Of a stretch of 64,000 bases of DNA, positions 22,091-32,390 are shown piece after piece. The translations under genes and the position numbers were made by a program. Each line of letters starts with the position of its first letter. Positions within the stretch are counted from its first letter, which is position 1. This DNA comes from Pratylenchus scribneri (Eukaryota > Nematoda > Chromadorea > Rhabditida > Pratylenchidae), in contig JAQSEB010000017.1 in assembly GCA_030063045.1 (NCBI GenBank), positions 1,054,001 through 1,118,000 on the forward strand, given 5' to 3'. The notes beneath the pieces were generated by a model. That model had not been told where the DNA came from. It saw only the letters and a program-made list of their open reading frames with translations, and did no database searches.

Positions 22091-22779
22091 ATGTTTGCCC
22101 ATTTACTTCTCATCATTCTTATAATATCAATTCCTAGCCTAACAAATTCTGTTTTTGGAGCAGGAAGTCAAATTTGATGATAATAATATTATTAATTAGA
22201 CAATTCATTTTGAAGATTGTACTGGGCATGCCGATTGCCCAGCAGGAACTAAATGCAATATTTTGTATAACTTACCGGAGTGTGATTATCTGCCATGCAG
22301 ATTTTGCCAACCTTGTCTAGGAGCCAATTCAGGTAAGAAAATTTGGAATAATAAAATGTTATGGCATAATCTCTATTATATAATTATAACGACTTTCATT
22401 TCGAGTTTAAATTTTAAAAAATACAAGTGCTAACAATTTTCAGTGTTCAGAATTCAAAACTCTTAAAAAGGTTGTCAAGTATTGCAGTGCGAAAACGTAA
22501 ATGATATTTCATTGTAGGCCCATAATTTATTAGCCAAACAATTGCATATTCGGTGACTCTGATTTCACTCACAATATATCACAAATAAGCAGAAGTCATG
22601 CAGATTAATTAATTTAATGATAGCCAAGTTGAATAAATTATTAAATATAATTCAAAGAAAATTATATTTTTTGATGAAAAATAATTACTATTTTTTCAGC
22701 CTGTGCTGGTAGCGAACAATGCTGTTCGGGAGTTTGTAAAAGTCAATCTTGCTACGTGTATATTCCTCCGGGCAAATGA
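22091..22779 (+). CDS. Small secreted cysteine-rich protein
   Basis: Exon 1 (22091 to about 22150) encodes a signal peptide of about 20 residues (MFAHLLLIILIISIPSLTNS). Exons 22200-22332 and 22700-22779 encode a mature chain of about 70 residues with 12 cysteines. The C-terminal half shows CxxxxxCCxxxC (ACAGSEQCCSGVCKSQSC), the spacing seen in many cystine-knot-like peptides. The donor of exon 1 is uncertain: TCT/GTTTTT or GGA/GCAGGA both keep phase 0; the strong-looking GT four codons later does not. Target and function are unknown. Secretion and disulfide folding are the safe statements. In a parasite it would be listed as an effector candidate, but nothing here proves that. Confidence 0.75.
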
Positions 22780-23399
22780 AAACACTGAATAAAGAAAAAT
22801 AGCACGGGGAGATGATTGAATGAAGAAAAATTTAATTAATAATTATCAAATATTTTATGAGTTTTTTTCCCAGGGCATATGAAAAATTTGAAAGTTTTTA
22901 TTTCAATTTAATATGCCTATGGTTTTTCCATACCCATAATATGTGGAATAATTTTATTATACATATAATAAATAAAATGGAAATAATAATAAAATATAAT
23001 TTATGGACACTTGGCTATTCCTTTTTTAAAGCATACCAAAATTTAACAAATTATTAAATAAATGGATTAATTCATTTTTTATTTCTAAGCTTCAATTTCG
23101 GCCAAATATTTCGGTTGTATTAACTATTTCTGAAATCTCTTTACTTTTCTTTTTCATTTACATTTTGATCACATTTCAACTGATTTATATATATTTTGAA
23201 AAATCCTATTTTAATTGATGAATTTTTTTAAGAAATATTTTTTATTCACTCAATATAACAGAGTCACAAAAATTGTCGATTGAATATTAAATATTAATAA
23301 TTAATATTATTGGGTACGATTTTCCTCCAACTAATCAATTTGATTTGAAAATAATTCCAATTTGGTTAACTATTTATTTTTCAATTCATCCAACTTTCT
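22780..23399. other. Convergent intergenic gap
   Basis: AT-rich, no supported gene. The 66-codon frame at 22857 has no motif and looks fortuitous. Confidence 0.5.
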
Positions 23400-23663
23400 T
23401 CAAACTCCCATTGCCAACACTTCCATTCCATTGGACAGTCCTTGCTGGGCAAAAGTGAGGCTCGGCTGGAAATAAAATTTTTTCAAATTTATATTTTTGA
23501 GCATTGATTTTACCTGCAATTCCTTATTGTCCGGCCCAATTAGGGCAACTTTGTTGCTGGCAGTGCCGGGCAGCGTTTTGAGCCGTTCGGCCACTTCCCC
23601 GACTGTTCGGTTTTCATCAACCGAATATTTTCGGCCATCTTGGTTGATCAAAAAAATTGGCAT
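23400..23663 (-). CDS. 71-aa ubiquitin-like (beta-grasp) small protein
   Basis: Two exons, 23663-23514 and 23465-23400, separated by a 48-bp GT-AG intron (read-through stays open and was excluded by CAG/GTAAAA and TTTCCAG sites). The N-terminus MPIFLINQDGRKYSVDENRT, then VGEVAERL, has the beta-hairpin plus helix order of ubiquitin-like folds. The end, SLTFAQQGLSNGMEVLAMG, resembles the closing strand of such domains. There is no C-terminal GG, so conjugation is unlikely as written. I cannot name the orthologue. It is divergent from the methyltransferase gene. Confidence 0.62.
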   Translation of the reverse strand: MPIFLINQDGRKYSVDENRTVGEVAERLKTLPGTASNKVALIGPDNKELQVKSMLKNINLKKFYFQPSLTFAQQGLSNGMEVLAMGV

Positions 23664-24233
23664 CGTTTTTTGAATTTGAAATTGGGAAAAATTCTAAAAA
23701 TTTTGAAAGAATTAAATACTAGTATTTTACATGAAAAATTGAAAAATATTAAAATAGAGATTTTGGGAAAAATATTAAAATGAGGTGAATTTCTGTTTTC
23801 TGGAATGCTTTGTGGGAGAATTCTCGCCTGCTTTTGGCTGTTTATATTGACGAACAAAATGATTATTAAAAGTTGTTTATTTATAAAAGTATACCCTCCC
23901 CTCCCAATCCTCTTTCGAGAGTGGTTGTTGTTGTTTTCCATTTCTATTTGCCTCAAAGTTCAGCACAAAGAACATTTTCCTAAAAGCCAAAAATAATAAA
24001 ATTTTATCGAATATTTTTATTTTTAGTTATTTTGGTTAATCCAAATTAATTTTTGTTTATAAAAAATTATATAAAAATTTGACTAATTGGGTGCTTTTGC
24101 TCTTCGGTGTTTCCATCAAAACTGGTTCATTCACTTCTATCAAATTAATGCGACCTTCGCGCGACATGATTATATTACATTTCCCATCGATCTCGTCGAT
24201 CCAAATAAAATCAATTTTATCCAATCTTCCAAA
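23664..24233. other. Divergent intergenic region
   Basis: 570 bp between the ubiquitin-like gene (-) and the methyltransferase (+), so it presumably holds both promoters. An open frame runs on upstream of the chosen methyltransferase ATG (from 24087), but it does not resemble the family and is treated as untranslated. Confidence 0.4.
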
Positions 24234-26183
24234 ATGAAAATCCAAAATATTTACAATAAAATTCGATCATTTTGGCTAAATTTCTTCTATCGTTTTCTGC
24301 TTTACCCTCTTCTTTCATTTGTTCAAAGAAATTTCGTCGATGTCCAATTTTTGAACCTTGGTTTTGATGAGGAAAAAACAAACAAGTTGGAAATATAAAT
24401 TTAAAAAAAAAATAAATTTAATTGACAGAATTTCCGAATCTGTAAATTTAAATTTGGACAATTTTCCGGATTCAATTGATGGTCGTGCCCTCAGGGCCCA
24501 TTCCCTGCTTTATGAGAGAACATTGGCCCAATGTCCAATTTATGCACATTTGAATGGAAGAAAATTGTTGGAAGTTGGTTGTGGATTGGGCGGTGGATTA
24601 CGTTGGATTCAAAGGTTAATCCATTTGGATGACTTTCCGTATAACCTTTTTTAATTGTTAATTCCCCATGGGGAATTATTTTTCAATCTCTTAAAAATTG
24701 GGAAAATTAGGAGTTTAAATTCCTTAATTTGTGGACATTTTTGAACAAAATACACGGATTTTTTAGAGCTTTAGGGAACTTAGAAAATGCATTTAAGAAA
24801 TTTTTAAAAATTCGACTTATTTTAACAGGAGCTATGGCTCCAAATCGAAGAAGATTGGGCTCCGGGGAATTATTAGAGTGCGGAGAATTAAAAGAATTGT
24901 TACAGTATTTATACCGTAAATTCTCTTTTGATACCCCAGTCTCTAATAATTCCCCACCCTCGATTTTAAGGACCCAGAGTTAATGTCAGGATAAACTTCA
25001 AAAAATTATTGCTTTTTCTTAGAGTTCCCTAAAGCTCTAAAAAACCCGCTATAATTCGTTCAAAAATGTTCACAAATTAAGGAGTTTATTAGACCCCAAT
25101 TTTTTCCAATTTTTATAGGGTTGAAAAATAATTCCCCATGGGGTATAAAAACGGTATTTACGATATTTATTTTTTGAATATTTTTAGGGTTCATTCTGAA
25201 TTGGAATCTATTGTTGGTATTGATCCCCATCCACCCCCAAATAAATATTTTCCTCCGAATATTACCATCATTCATGGATTTGCCCAAATTTTGCCATTTC
25301 CGTCCAATTCTTTTGATATTCTCCTCAATGTTGAAAGCAGCCATTGTTACGGGGAAGAAGGGGAACGAAAATTCATTTGTGAAGTTCAACGGTAAATTGT
25401 ACAAAAATATCAATAATTATAGAATATTTATTAGAATACTAAAAATTGGTGGATTCTTTTGTTGGGCGGATATACGGAGAAGCCAAAATGATGTGAATAA
25501 ATTAATTATTAAGATGAATGAATTTATTTTTGATAGATAAATCGAACATTAGCATATACCTTTAATGCCGGAATGGAATTAATTAGCCTGGAACAAGTAA
25601 ATGAACAAATCCTTCGGGGAATGCATTTAACCTCAGCCAGATATGAAGCATTATTGGATACGGTGAATTTGAATTTAAAGTATAATATTTTTTTCAGATA
25701 AACAGCTTTTTGACTTCCAATAAATCAGAAACCGGTTTTAAACTCTACAAACCTTATACCAATTTATAGATCTCATCAAGACGCATTGATTTATATATGA
25801 AATGTCATTTCTTGGCCCAAAATTAAAGTGTTTAAAACCAAAAATTGGAAAAATTATTTAAACGTTTGAATATCCTTTAATTTTGGCCCAATACCTGTTA
25901 AATAATTCGATGCGTCTCTAAGATATCTACAAATTGGCATAAAGTTTGTAGGGTCTCAACGGTTTCTGATTTATTAAAAATCGAAATCGTAAATTGTATG
26001 GCCAACAAAAATTTTTAGTACCAAAAATTTTCCTTTTTTATTTGTTCTTGGAAGTAGATGCCTTGGTGGATTCGCATTTTCAAACAAAGTTTGAGGGCTG
26101 CATTTTCCCCCGGACAAAGTGGATTTGAAAAATTGAAAAGCGGAGAACATGTTTATTTGATTGGATGTTGGAAGAAGAAATAA
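24234..26183 (+). CDS. SAM-dependent methyltransferase, bacterial-like type
   Basis: 283 aa from exons 24234-24385, 24429-24614, 25188-25391, 25435-25492, 25537-25662, 26058-26183, all in phase. Motif I is KLLEVGCGLGGGLRWIQR (residues about 94-111). The acidic residue of motif II is in VGIDPH. The middle motif is FDILLNVESSHCYGEEGERK, and the post-motif strand is LKIGGFFCWADIR. The ending GQSGFEKLKSGEHVYLIGCW closes the Rossmann domain. The NVESSHCY plus F.(W/Y)ADIR combination is what I recall from bacterial and fungal small-molecule methyltransferases, such as the phthiotriol type, rather than animal enzymes. The substrate is unknown. Introns 3 and 5 carry elements H1 and I. Confidence 0.88.
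24637..25165. mobile_element. Inverted-repeat element H, copy 1
   Basis: Arms of about 150 bp (24637-24785 and 25020-25165) share AATTCCCCATGGGGAATTAT and, further in, TTTTAGAGCTTTAGGGAACT. The core contains ACCGTAAATTCTCTTTTGAT and TCTAATAATTCCCCACCCTC, which recur in copy 2. It lies in intron 3 of the methyltransferase. Confidence 0.85.
25719..25975. mobile_element. Short inverted-repeat element I
   Basis: A 257-bp palindromic element in the last methyltransferase intron. It starts AATAAATCAGAAACCGGTTT and ends with AACGGTTTCTGATTTATT. The inner arms share CTACAAAC.TTATRCCAATTT. No target duplication is obvious. Confidence 0.8.
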
Positions 26184-26493
26184 TAAAATAATCAAATTCA
26201 CGGCAACTTTTATTTTCACAAACATTGATGATTACGCATTTTCTAGTCCATTTAGATTCGGAAATAATTTATTTTTCAAAAATGGGTTTTTCTCATCATT
26301 TCCATTTGTCCCATCCAATCATGGTACTTGGCCAATATCCGCTGGATCCACCATTCGACGCAATTTGTTCACGTCCTTAATAATTAATTGAATTTATTTT
26401 AATCAAATAAAATTAAATTAAAATTCACATGTTGAAGCATGCATTGAATTGGCGTGAAAAAACAATTCCGTGCACCGTTTCCATTGAATTTTG

Positions 26494-27384
26494 TTAGCTA
26501 AAGTCGAAAAATAATAATAAAATCAATGTCAATAGAGAGACTTTATTGAATTCCGGCGATTTTTTGGTTGACCTCCACAATTCATCGGCATTTTGGAATT
26601 GTCGAAACATTGCCAATTGTTGGGCCTCACTCAGTCCTCCATTCCCTCCATTGTTGTAGAGTCTGTCGATATTGTAGCTGAAATATTTAAATAATTTATT
26701 TTAATAATTATTATTTTTCCATATTTGTTATTTTATTTTTTATTTCCGTCATTTCCAATTATTATGCATTTCCATATTATTTTTATTATTAGCCAATTCC
26801 CACCCACAAATATTTTGTTCTATTTTTGTCATTTATTGGCTTCCTAATTCTATATTTATGGGGAATAATAATTGAATCCATCTGTCCCTGGGGAAATCAA
26901 AAAATTTATTAATATGTTTATTTCCTATGTTTTTGTCCCATTCTTCCAAGTTCCTACCTATAATAAACGCCATTTTCTAGTTAATTAGTGGTTTTGGTTT
27001 TTTGATCTTTGATTGGTTGGAACATAAAGATTAAAACATATTTAAATGATAAATAAAAATTATCTGCGGATATAAATGGCTGGTGTTGGTGGCGTAAAAT
27101 TTTTTGGTCTTCTCATTAATTAATTACAAAATAAATATAAATATTGTGAAAGAACATAAATGATTTAATGCTAATTTAAATTTATGAATTTTAATAAAAT
27201 TTTGTCAAAAAATTTCATTATTAAAAATGCATAAAAATTAATAATTTTTTTTGTAAAATTGCTAAATATTAATTTGAAAATTATAAAAATGAAAAAACCT
27301 TTCCGCTGATTGAATATTGGCAGAAAATATAGCAAAAATGAAGCAGATCATAAAAATGAATAAGCTTGGCAAAGGTGCCATCAT
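26494..27384 (-). CDS. 89-aa small secreted or surface protein, unknown
   Basis: Exon 1 (27384-27299) encodes a clear signal peptide, MMAPLPSLFIFMICFIFAIF then SANIQSAE. Exon 2 (26677-26494) joins in phase 2. The mature part is short: SYNIDRLYNNGGNGGLSEAQ, then LAMFRQFQNADELWRSTKK. A second hydrophobic stretch, VSLLTLILLLFFDFS, reaches the stop, as in GPI-anchor signals. A dibasic KK lies just before it. A neuropeptide-like precursor or a GPI-anchored peptide are both possible. The upstream frame stays open for 116 codons of low-complexity sequence, which I treat as untranslated. The intron is 621 bp. Confidence 0.6.
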
Positions 27385-30300
27385 TCTGCTGCCGGTTTTT
27401 GCCACCATTGTTGGATACCGTTGCTCTTTTGCACCCTCAAATGAATGCACATTGGCCTCTGCTGCCTTCCCATCCATTTCCATTGTTAGCATTTTTGACG
27501 TTGCCGTTGTTTGGGGTGCCGAAATTGGCATCATCATTTCCATGGGCGACATATTTTTGGGCAAGGAATGGGATTTGAGGGAAAATGTGGGGACAATTGT
27601 TGGAGTCTTTTGTGCCCGGCTGATGAGATTGGAAGAGAACCACCCCACTGATGAGAGCTTTTCGGTGGATGACGGCTTTGATGAAAGGGGCAGATGCGGC
27701 ATTGGAATAGTTGTTGGTGGCATTTTAACCATTTATGGCCTTTCACAGTTGACTTTGAGGCTATTTAAAGCGTCTGCTGGTGGGTGGAAATGGGCGGCGC
27801 AGTAGCAGGCTGATGAGGGGTCAATGTCCGTTGGGCCAAAAGGGATGAAGGAAATCCCTTTGGGAGTTTTTGTTGGCGATGAGCGACGATGGAAATGGGC
27901 AATGGACTGGCGCAAAATGGAAGTGGCCAGTCAGTCAGTCAGTTGTGTTTAGTGGGTAAACAACACGGCCAAAATTGGGAGTAGTTGGCACGAAGATGCC
28001 GTAATTTTGGTGCAACACTTTTAAATGAATGAAGACGATAATCCGCCGTTTTATTTATTGTTTACTTTAGGATGGATGAATGGGAGGAAATGCCAAAATA
28101 TTATGCCGGACTGACTATTTATTTAACACACGCACGGCTGTGGATGAGACAGCCGGAAATTAGAGCTTTGGGAAATTGCTGAAAATAGGGAAAAAAATGA
28201 GCACACGAAAATTTTTTATGATTTAATTTAATCAAATTTGCAAGGAAAGGAAATGCACACAAATAAATTTGGAGCATAAAATTAGGAAAATATAATTTTG
28301 AATGTTAACTCTTCAATTTTTGACATATTAACAATAAATAATAAATAATTATAATTAGGCATGGAATTATTTGGGAATATATAAAGGATTTTATTTAGAA
28401 TTTTCAGCTGCATATATAATATCTTTGCAGAACTATGTTACTGTTTAATATTCATCAGACTATTCTATTTTGATGTTTTGATTCCATTTTCAGGGAATTT
28501 GCTTCAGAAATAGAATTGGAATTGGAATATTTAATAGAAAGTAGAATGAATATTACTTGAAGGCAATTCTGCAAATTTCTTTGCAAAAATGCCATTCATT
28601 TATTCATTCATTTTTTTCCAATTTTCTTTGGATTAATTTATTCTCCCAGTGAAAATGTGCATATTTTAGGCTTCTCCTAATTATTTTATTAGCCATTTTC
28701 AGCTTTTCCTTCCGTCAAAAATTCATATTTTGCATTTTTCAAGGCTTCATTTAGCCGGAAATTAAATGAATATTTTAGAGATGTGGGAATTATGTGGATG
28801 GGGCCTTTCGGGAAATGATGATGAGCGAAGATTGGGTGGGTGGCCTTTTTTTATATTATAAAAATTAATTAAAAAAGAGGAAAGCATTATTTCGTTGAAA
28901 ATGACTGTGGGAAATGAAAGGGCATTTTTTATGATATTTGGGGTCATTTTATTGGATGGATGGGAAAATAAAATGATAATTAATAAAATGATTGAAGAAT
29001 TATGAGGACAAATTCCATGAAATATATTAAATTTTTGGTCTAATTTTTATCAAATAATTTTCCCAAAGTTTTAAAATCAAAAGCCAAAATTTGAACAGTA
29101 AATACAATCTTTTTGTTGTTTTGTCTTTCCTTATATTTTTCAATTCTTTTGAATAAAATTGTATTTAATTGGAAATAGAAAAGCTTATTTTTAGAATAAA
29201 TAATTCCGATAAACTTGTAAATAAATATGCTGAATTGTTCATATTTAGAGAATTATATTTCTTCAAATTTAATTAAAATATTTTCACTTTTTTCGGCAGA
29301 ATGGGACAATAATATACAAAAAATGGCACAAAAGTGTTTCATTTTCTTGGAAAATTCAAGGCCTTAAAGATCGGACATTTCAAATTTGCCCAAAAAATAT
29401 TGACCCCCCAGTCTTGGACAAATATTCGTCCATATTTATGTCTTTTGGCCACGAATATCCATTTCCATCAAATGGGAAATGATGGCTCGAATTTTTGCAT
29501 CCAAAATAGGTGAATTCAATGAAGCGGAAATGCAAAGGAAAATGGAAGAAAAAGGCAGGTTGGATGGAAAGATGGCACATTTTTAATGGAAACAATTGGG
29601 GCATTGACTTGTGCTATGAGCTATGATGAATTTTGAATTAGATTTGTTCTTTTTGCTTGTGCATCTTTTTGTTTGTTATTTTGTATTTTGGTTGAAGAAA
29701 AAATGAAACATTTATTTGAGTCAAAGATGAATAAATTTGAGCAGAGGGAAAAATGGCACCAAAATTGAGCGAAAAATATAAATATATTTGATTGGCCAAA
29801 CTATTGTGTAATGTATAATTTAGTTACAATGCACTTTGATTAAATTATATAAAATATCGGTTAAGTTGTATAAATTCGGTTATTCTTTTTTACGCAAATG
29901 CGTGACTTATTTTCTTTGTTTGTGGGTAAATTGAGGATTTTTAGGTGGGCGGCAATTGGAGGAGTATTTTCTCCCATTTTTATGTAAATGTCAACCATTT
30001 GCATAATTTGCGTGAATAATGAAGGGATAATGAAAAAGTGTAATAAATGAAGTGGATGAACAAAAAAAGTTGAGGTGAATTCTTTTGTGAATGTTGAATG
30101 GAAGAGGAGGCAAATTCTATTTTTAGCTAATTTTTGAGTACTTTATTTGAGGAATTTTACTTTATTTATTCCAACTTCTCAAAATATTTCCAGAGGCATA
30201 ATTCATATCGTATTCCAAATTGGCGGGGAACGGTGTAGGGCATTGAATATCATCATCGTAAGGTATCGTCATTTTACCAATTACTATTCTTTTGTTTTTG

Positions 30301-31401
30301 GCAATCAATCAAAAAAGTGAATTCAAAAATTTGCATTTTTTTTTATTAAAATGTGATTTAATTGGGATTGATGAGTTATTGAGAAATAAATAAAAAAAAT
30401 TGAATTTATTCGATTTACAAAAATGTTCCCAATTAAGAAAGAAAACAAAAGAAATGAAGTTAAAATCTTCTCAAATTTATGAATAAGGATTAGAAATAAT
30501 TAAGATTATTAAATTTTAAATAAAAAAATTTTCATTTGATGGCAAAAATATAAATTAAATAAATTAAAATATTCCTGAAATTTAAACATTTCTAGAAAAT
30601 ATGTAAATGATGGTGGGGTGGTGAGGGTGGAGCGTAGGTGGAGGCAGAATAATGTAAAACAAAAAAGGGGGTTACTATAAATAATCCAACTGTCAAAAAA
30701 GAATGAAATGAAAACTAAAACGGAAATGCAAAAGAGAAGGAAAAGTCAAAGTTGGCATGGCTTCCCCAAAAATGGTAATGGATGAAAAATTGGATTAATA
30801 ATTTTTTATAAGGATTTGGTCTTATACTAAAGATCAAAAAATGTTATTGTTTTGGCTGGAATAAATATTAATTGTGAAATGAGGTTAAAGTTTGCAAAAT
30901 GAATGATGAAAACAAGTAGAATTTAATCATTGTTTTCCTTTTTGATAAGAACGTTTTTCCTTCTAAAAGTCAGGTCAGTCAACAGACGAAGAGGCGGATG
31001 TTGATTCATTTTCATTTAATTCATATAAAATTCACATGGTAAATACTTGGAAAGTGGACAGAAATTCAGACAATGTCAATTTATCAAAAATAATAAATTA
31101 ATTTTCCAGGTACAAAAAACTTTTTTATCATCATTTTTTCAATATTGTGGCAGATGGCGTCTGTTGCCTTGAATTTCCATTGTGGTTGATTTGATGATTT
31201 CATTTTTGGAATATTGAGTGAATAAATTAAAGAAGAGTAAATATTTATTCGCATTCCAGATTTAATTAATGATTTATTTTTTAATTTTATAAATAAATTA
31301 AACAATATCCAAATTAAATTGAAAGCAAAAAGTTGGGTCGAACGCCTGCTTCACTGGAAAGCGAGGCACTTTTTAACATTTCTGTCCGACAGTACTGATG
31401 T
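27385..31401. other. Large gene-poor stretch
   Basis: About 4 kb. 27385-27950 is comparatively GC-rich with open frames in several frames on both strands (162 codons +, 116 codons -) but no motif; it is probably the promoter and 5' flank of the small secreted protein. 28000-31300 is AT-rich with no supported coding exon. Short open frames at 28762, 29380 and 31084 (all minus) show nothing recognisable. Confidence 0.45.
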
Positions 31402-31735
31402 TTAGAGTTGTGGAAGATGGCCGCGAGGAGCAAATAGCATCTTTCCCGAATTGTTGTCATCGTTGTCCAAACCACTAGCAGAAGAAGGCTCAAGGTAAAT
31501 TTTACTGTCCCAAGTCAACCCTTCCCAATCGAATTACTGTACTGGTAAAAAGGCTCACTTAACACAGTAACTTTTACTTTGAACCTTCTCCTGCTACTGA
31601 TCGAGCCAATGGGAACGGGACACTCATCACAACTCTCACTGCCCAGTGCCCATGCCCATGCGCCGCCCTCCTCAGCCCTTGGGGCACATTGGCCCAAGCG
31701 AACGACACGGGAGGCGGAAAAATTGAACTCGTATA
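31402..31735 (-). CDS. Possible two-exon gene fragment in a GC-rich island
   Basis: A GC-rich island (about 31380-31730) breaks the AT-rich surroundings. On the - strand, an open segment about 31735-31578 (..CAPRAEEGG..SCDECPVPIG.. RRRFK) ends at AAA/GTAAAAG. It can join in phase 0 to 31488-31402 (PSSASGLDNDDNNSGKMLFA..), which ends at a stop. No start exon or family was recognised. The + strand is also partly open. It could be a conserved promoter-type island instead. Confidence 0.25.
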
Positions 31736-32390
31736 TATAGAAATAGAAGTGAGTTATCAATTTGACATTTTTATTTATGGGAAGGAGATGATGAATGGAG
31801 ATTGGAGAAAGGGCAAAGTACCTATCCTTCCTTTTATTTATTTTCTTCCCATTTTAGCATTGTCTCTCCCCAGCACTCTCGAATCTTTAATTGAAAAATA
31901 AGCAATTTAAAATTAGCATATTCTTTTTAAATACTTTAAAAATTAATTAATTTGAATTATAATGATATACATAATTTTATTTTTTTTTATAAATCTGTCA
32001 AAAATATCCAAACAGTTGAAATTTTCACAACGAGCTCATTAGCAAAAAATGTGGTGAATATACTATTTGGCCAAGGCACAAGGGAATTTCCTCTTTTGGC
32101 TTCGAGAAAAGGAAGGAAGTGCGAAATGTGCCTGAATGGATTGTCGGATGTCGGTCAATCCATTTTCCATTCCCTTCTTTCAATGCTTTGGCCAATTTGC
32201 GGCCAAAAAACACAAATAAGATTTGACGCCTCCCGCAGCGTGTTGTATTTATTCCTTTGAATTTTTTTTATTATTTTTTATACTTTTTTATTATAATTTT
32301 ATGAATAAAATTTTAAGTAATTTTAAAAATACAAATTAATTTTTATTCGCCATTTAATGCATATGTCAGTAAATATCGAATTATTCTGCA

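Noticed and set aside
24087..24233. Upstream in-frame extension of the methyltransferase start
   Set aside because: The extra 49 residues are not methyltransferase-like; the ATG at 24234 gives a family-like N-terminus.
27317..27805. 162-codon plus-strand frame
   Set aside because: It overlaps the antisense of the small secreted gene's first exon and a GC-rich flank. It has no motif, and the minus strand gives a signal peptide and a phase-consistent second exon.
31320..31400. Possible tRNA (GTTCGA-like box on the minus strand)
   Set aside because: No paired T-arm, acceptor stem or A-box could be found. No convincing tRNA, rRNA or snRNA was seen anywhere in the window.
31952..32260. 102-codon plus frame just upstream of the CUB gene
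   Set aside because: It is open on both strands with no family match. The CUB gene's signal exon was found at 32391 in correct phase.
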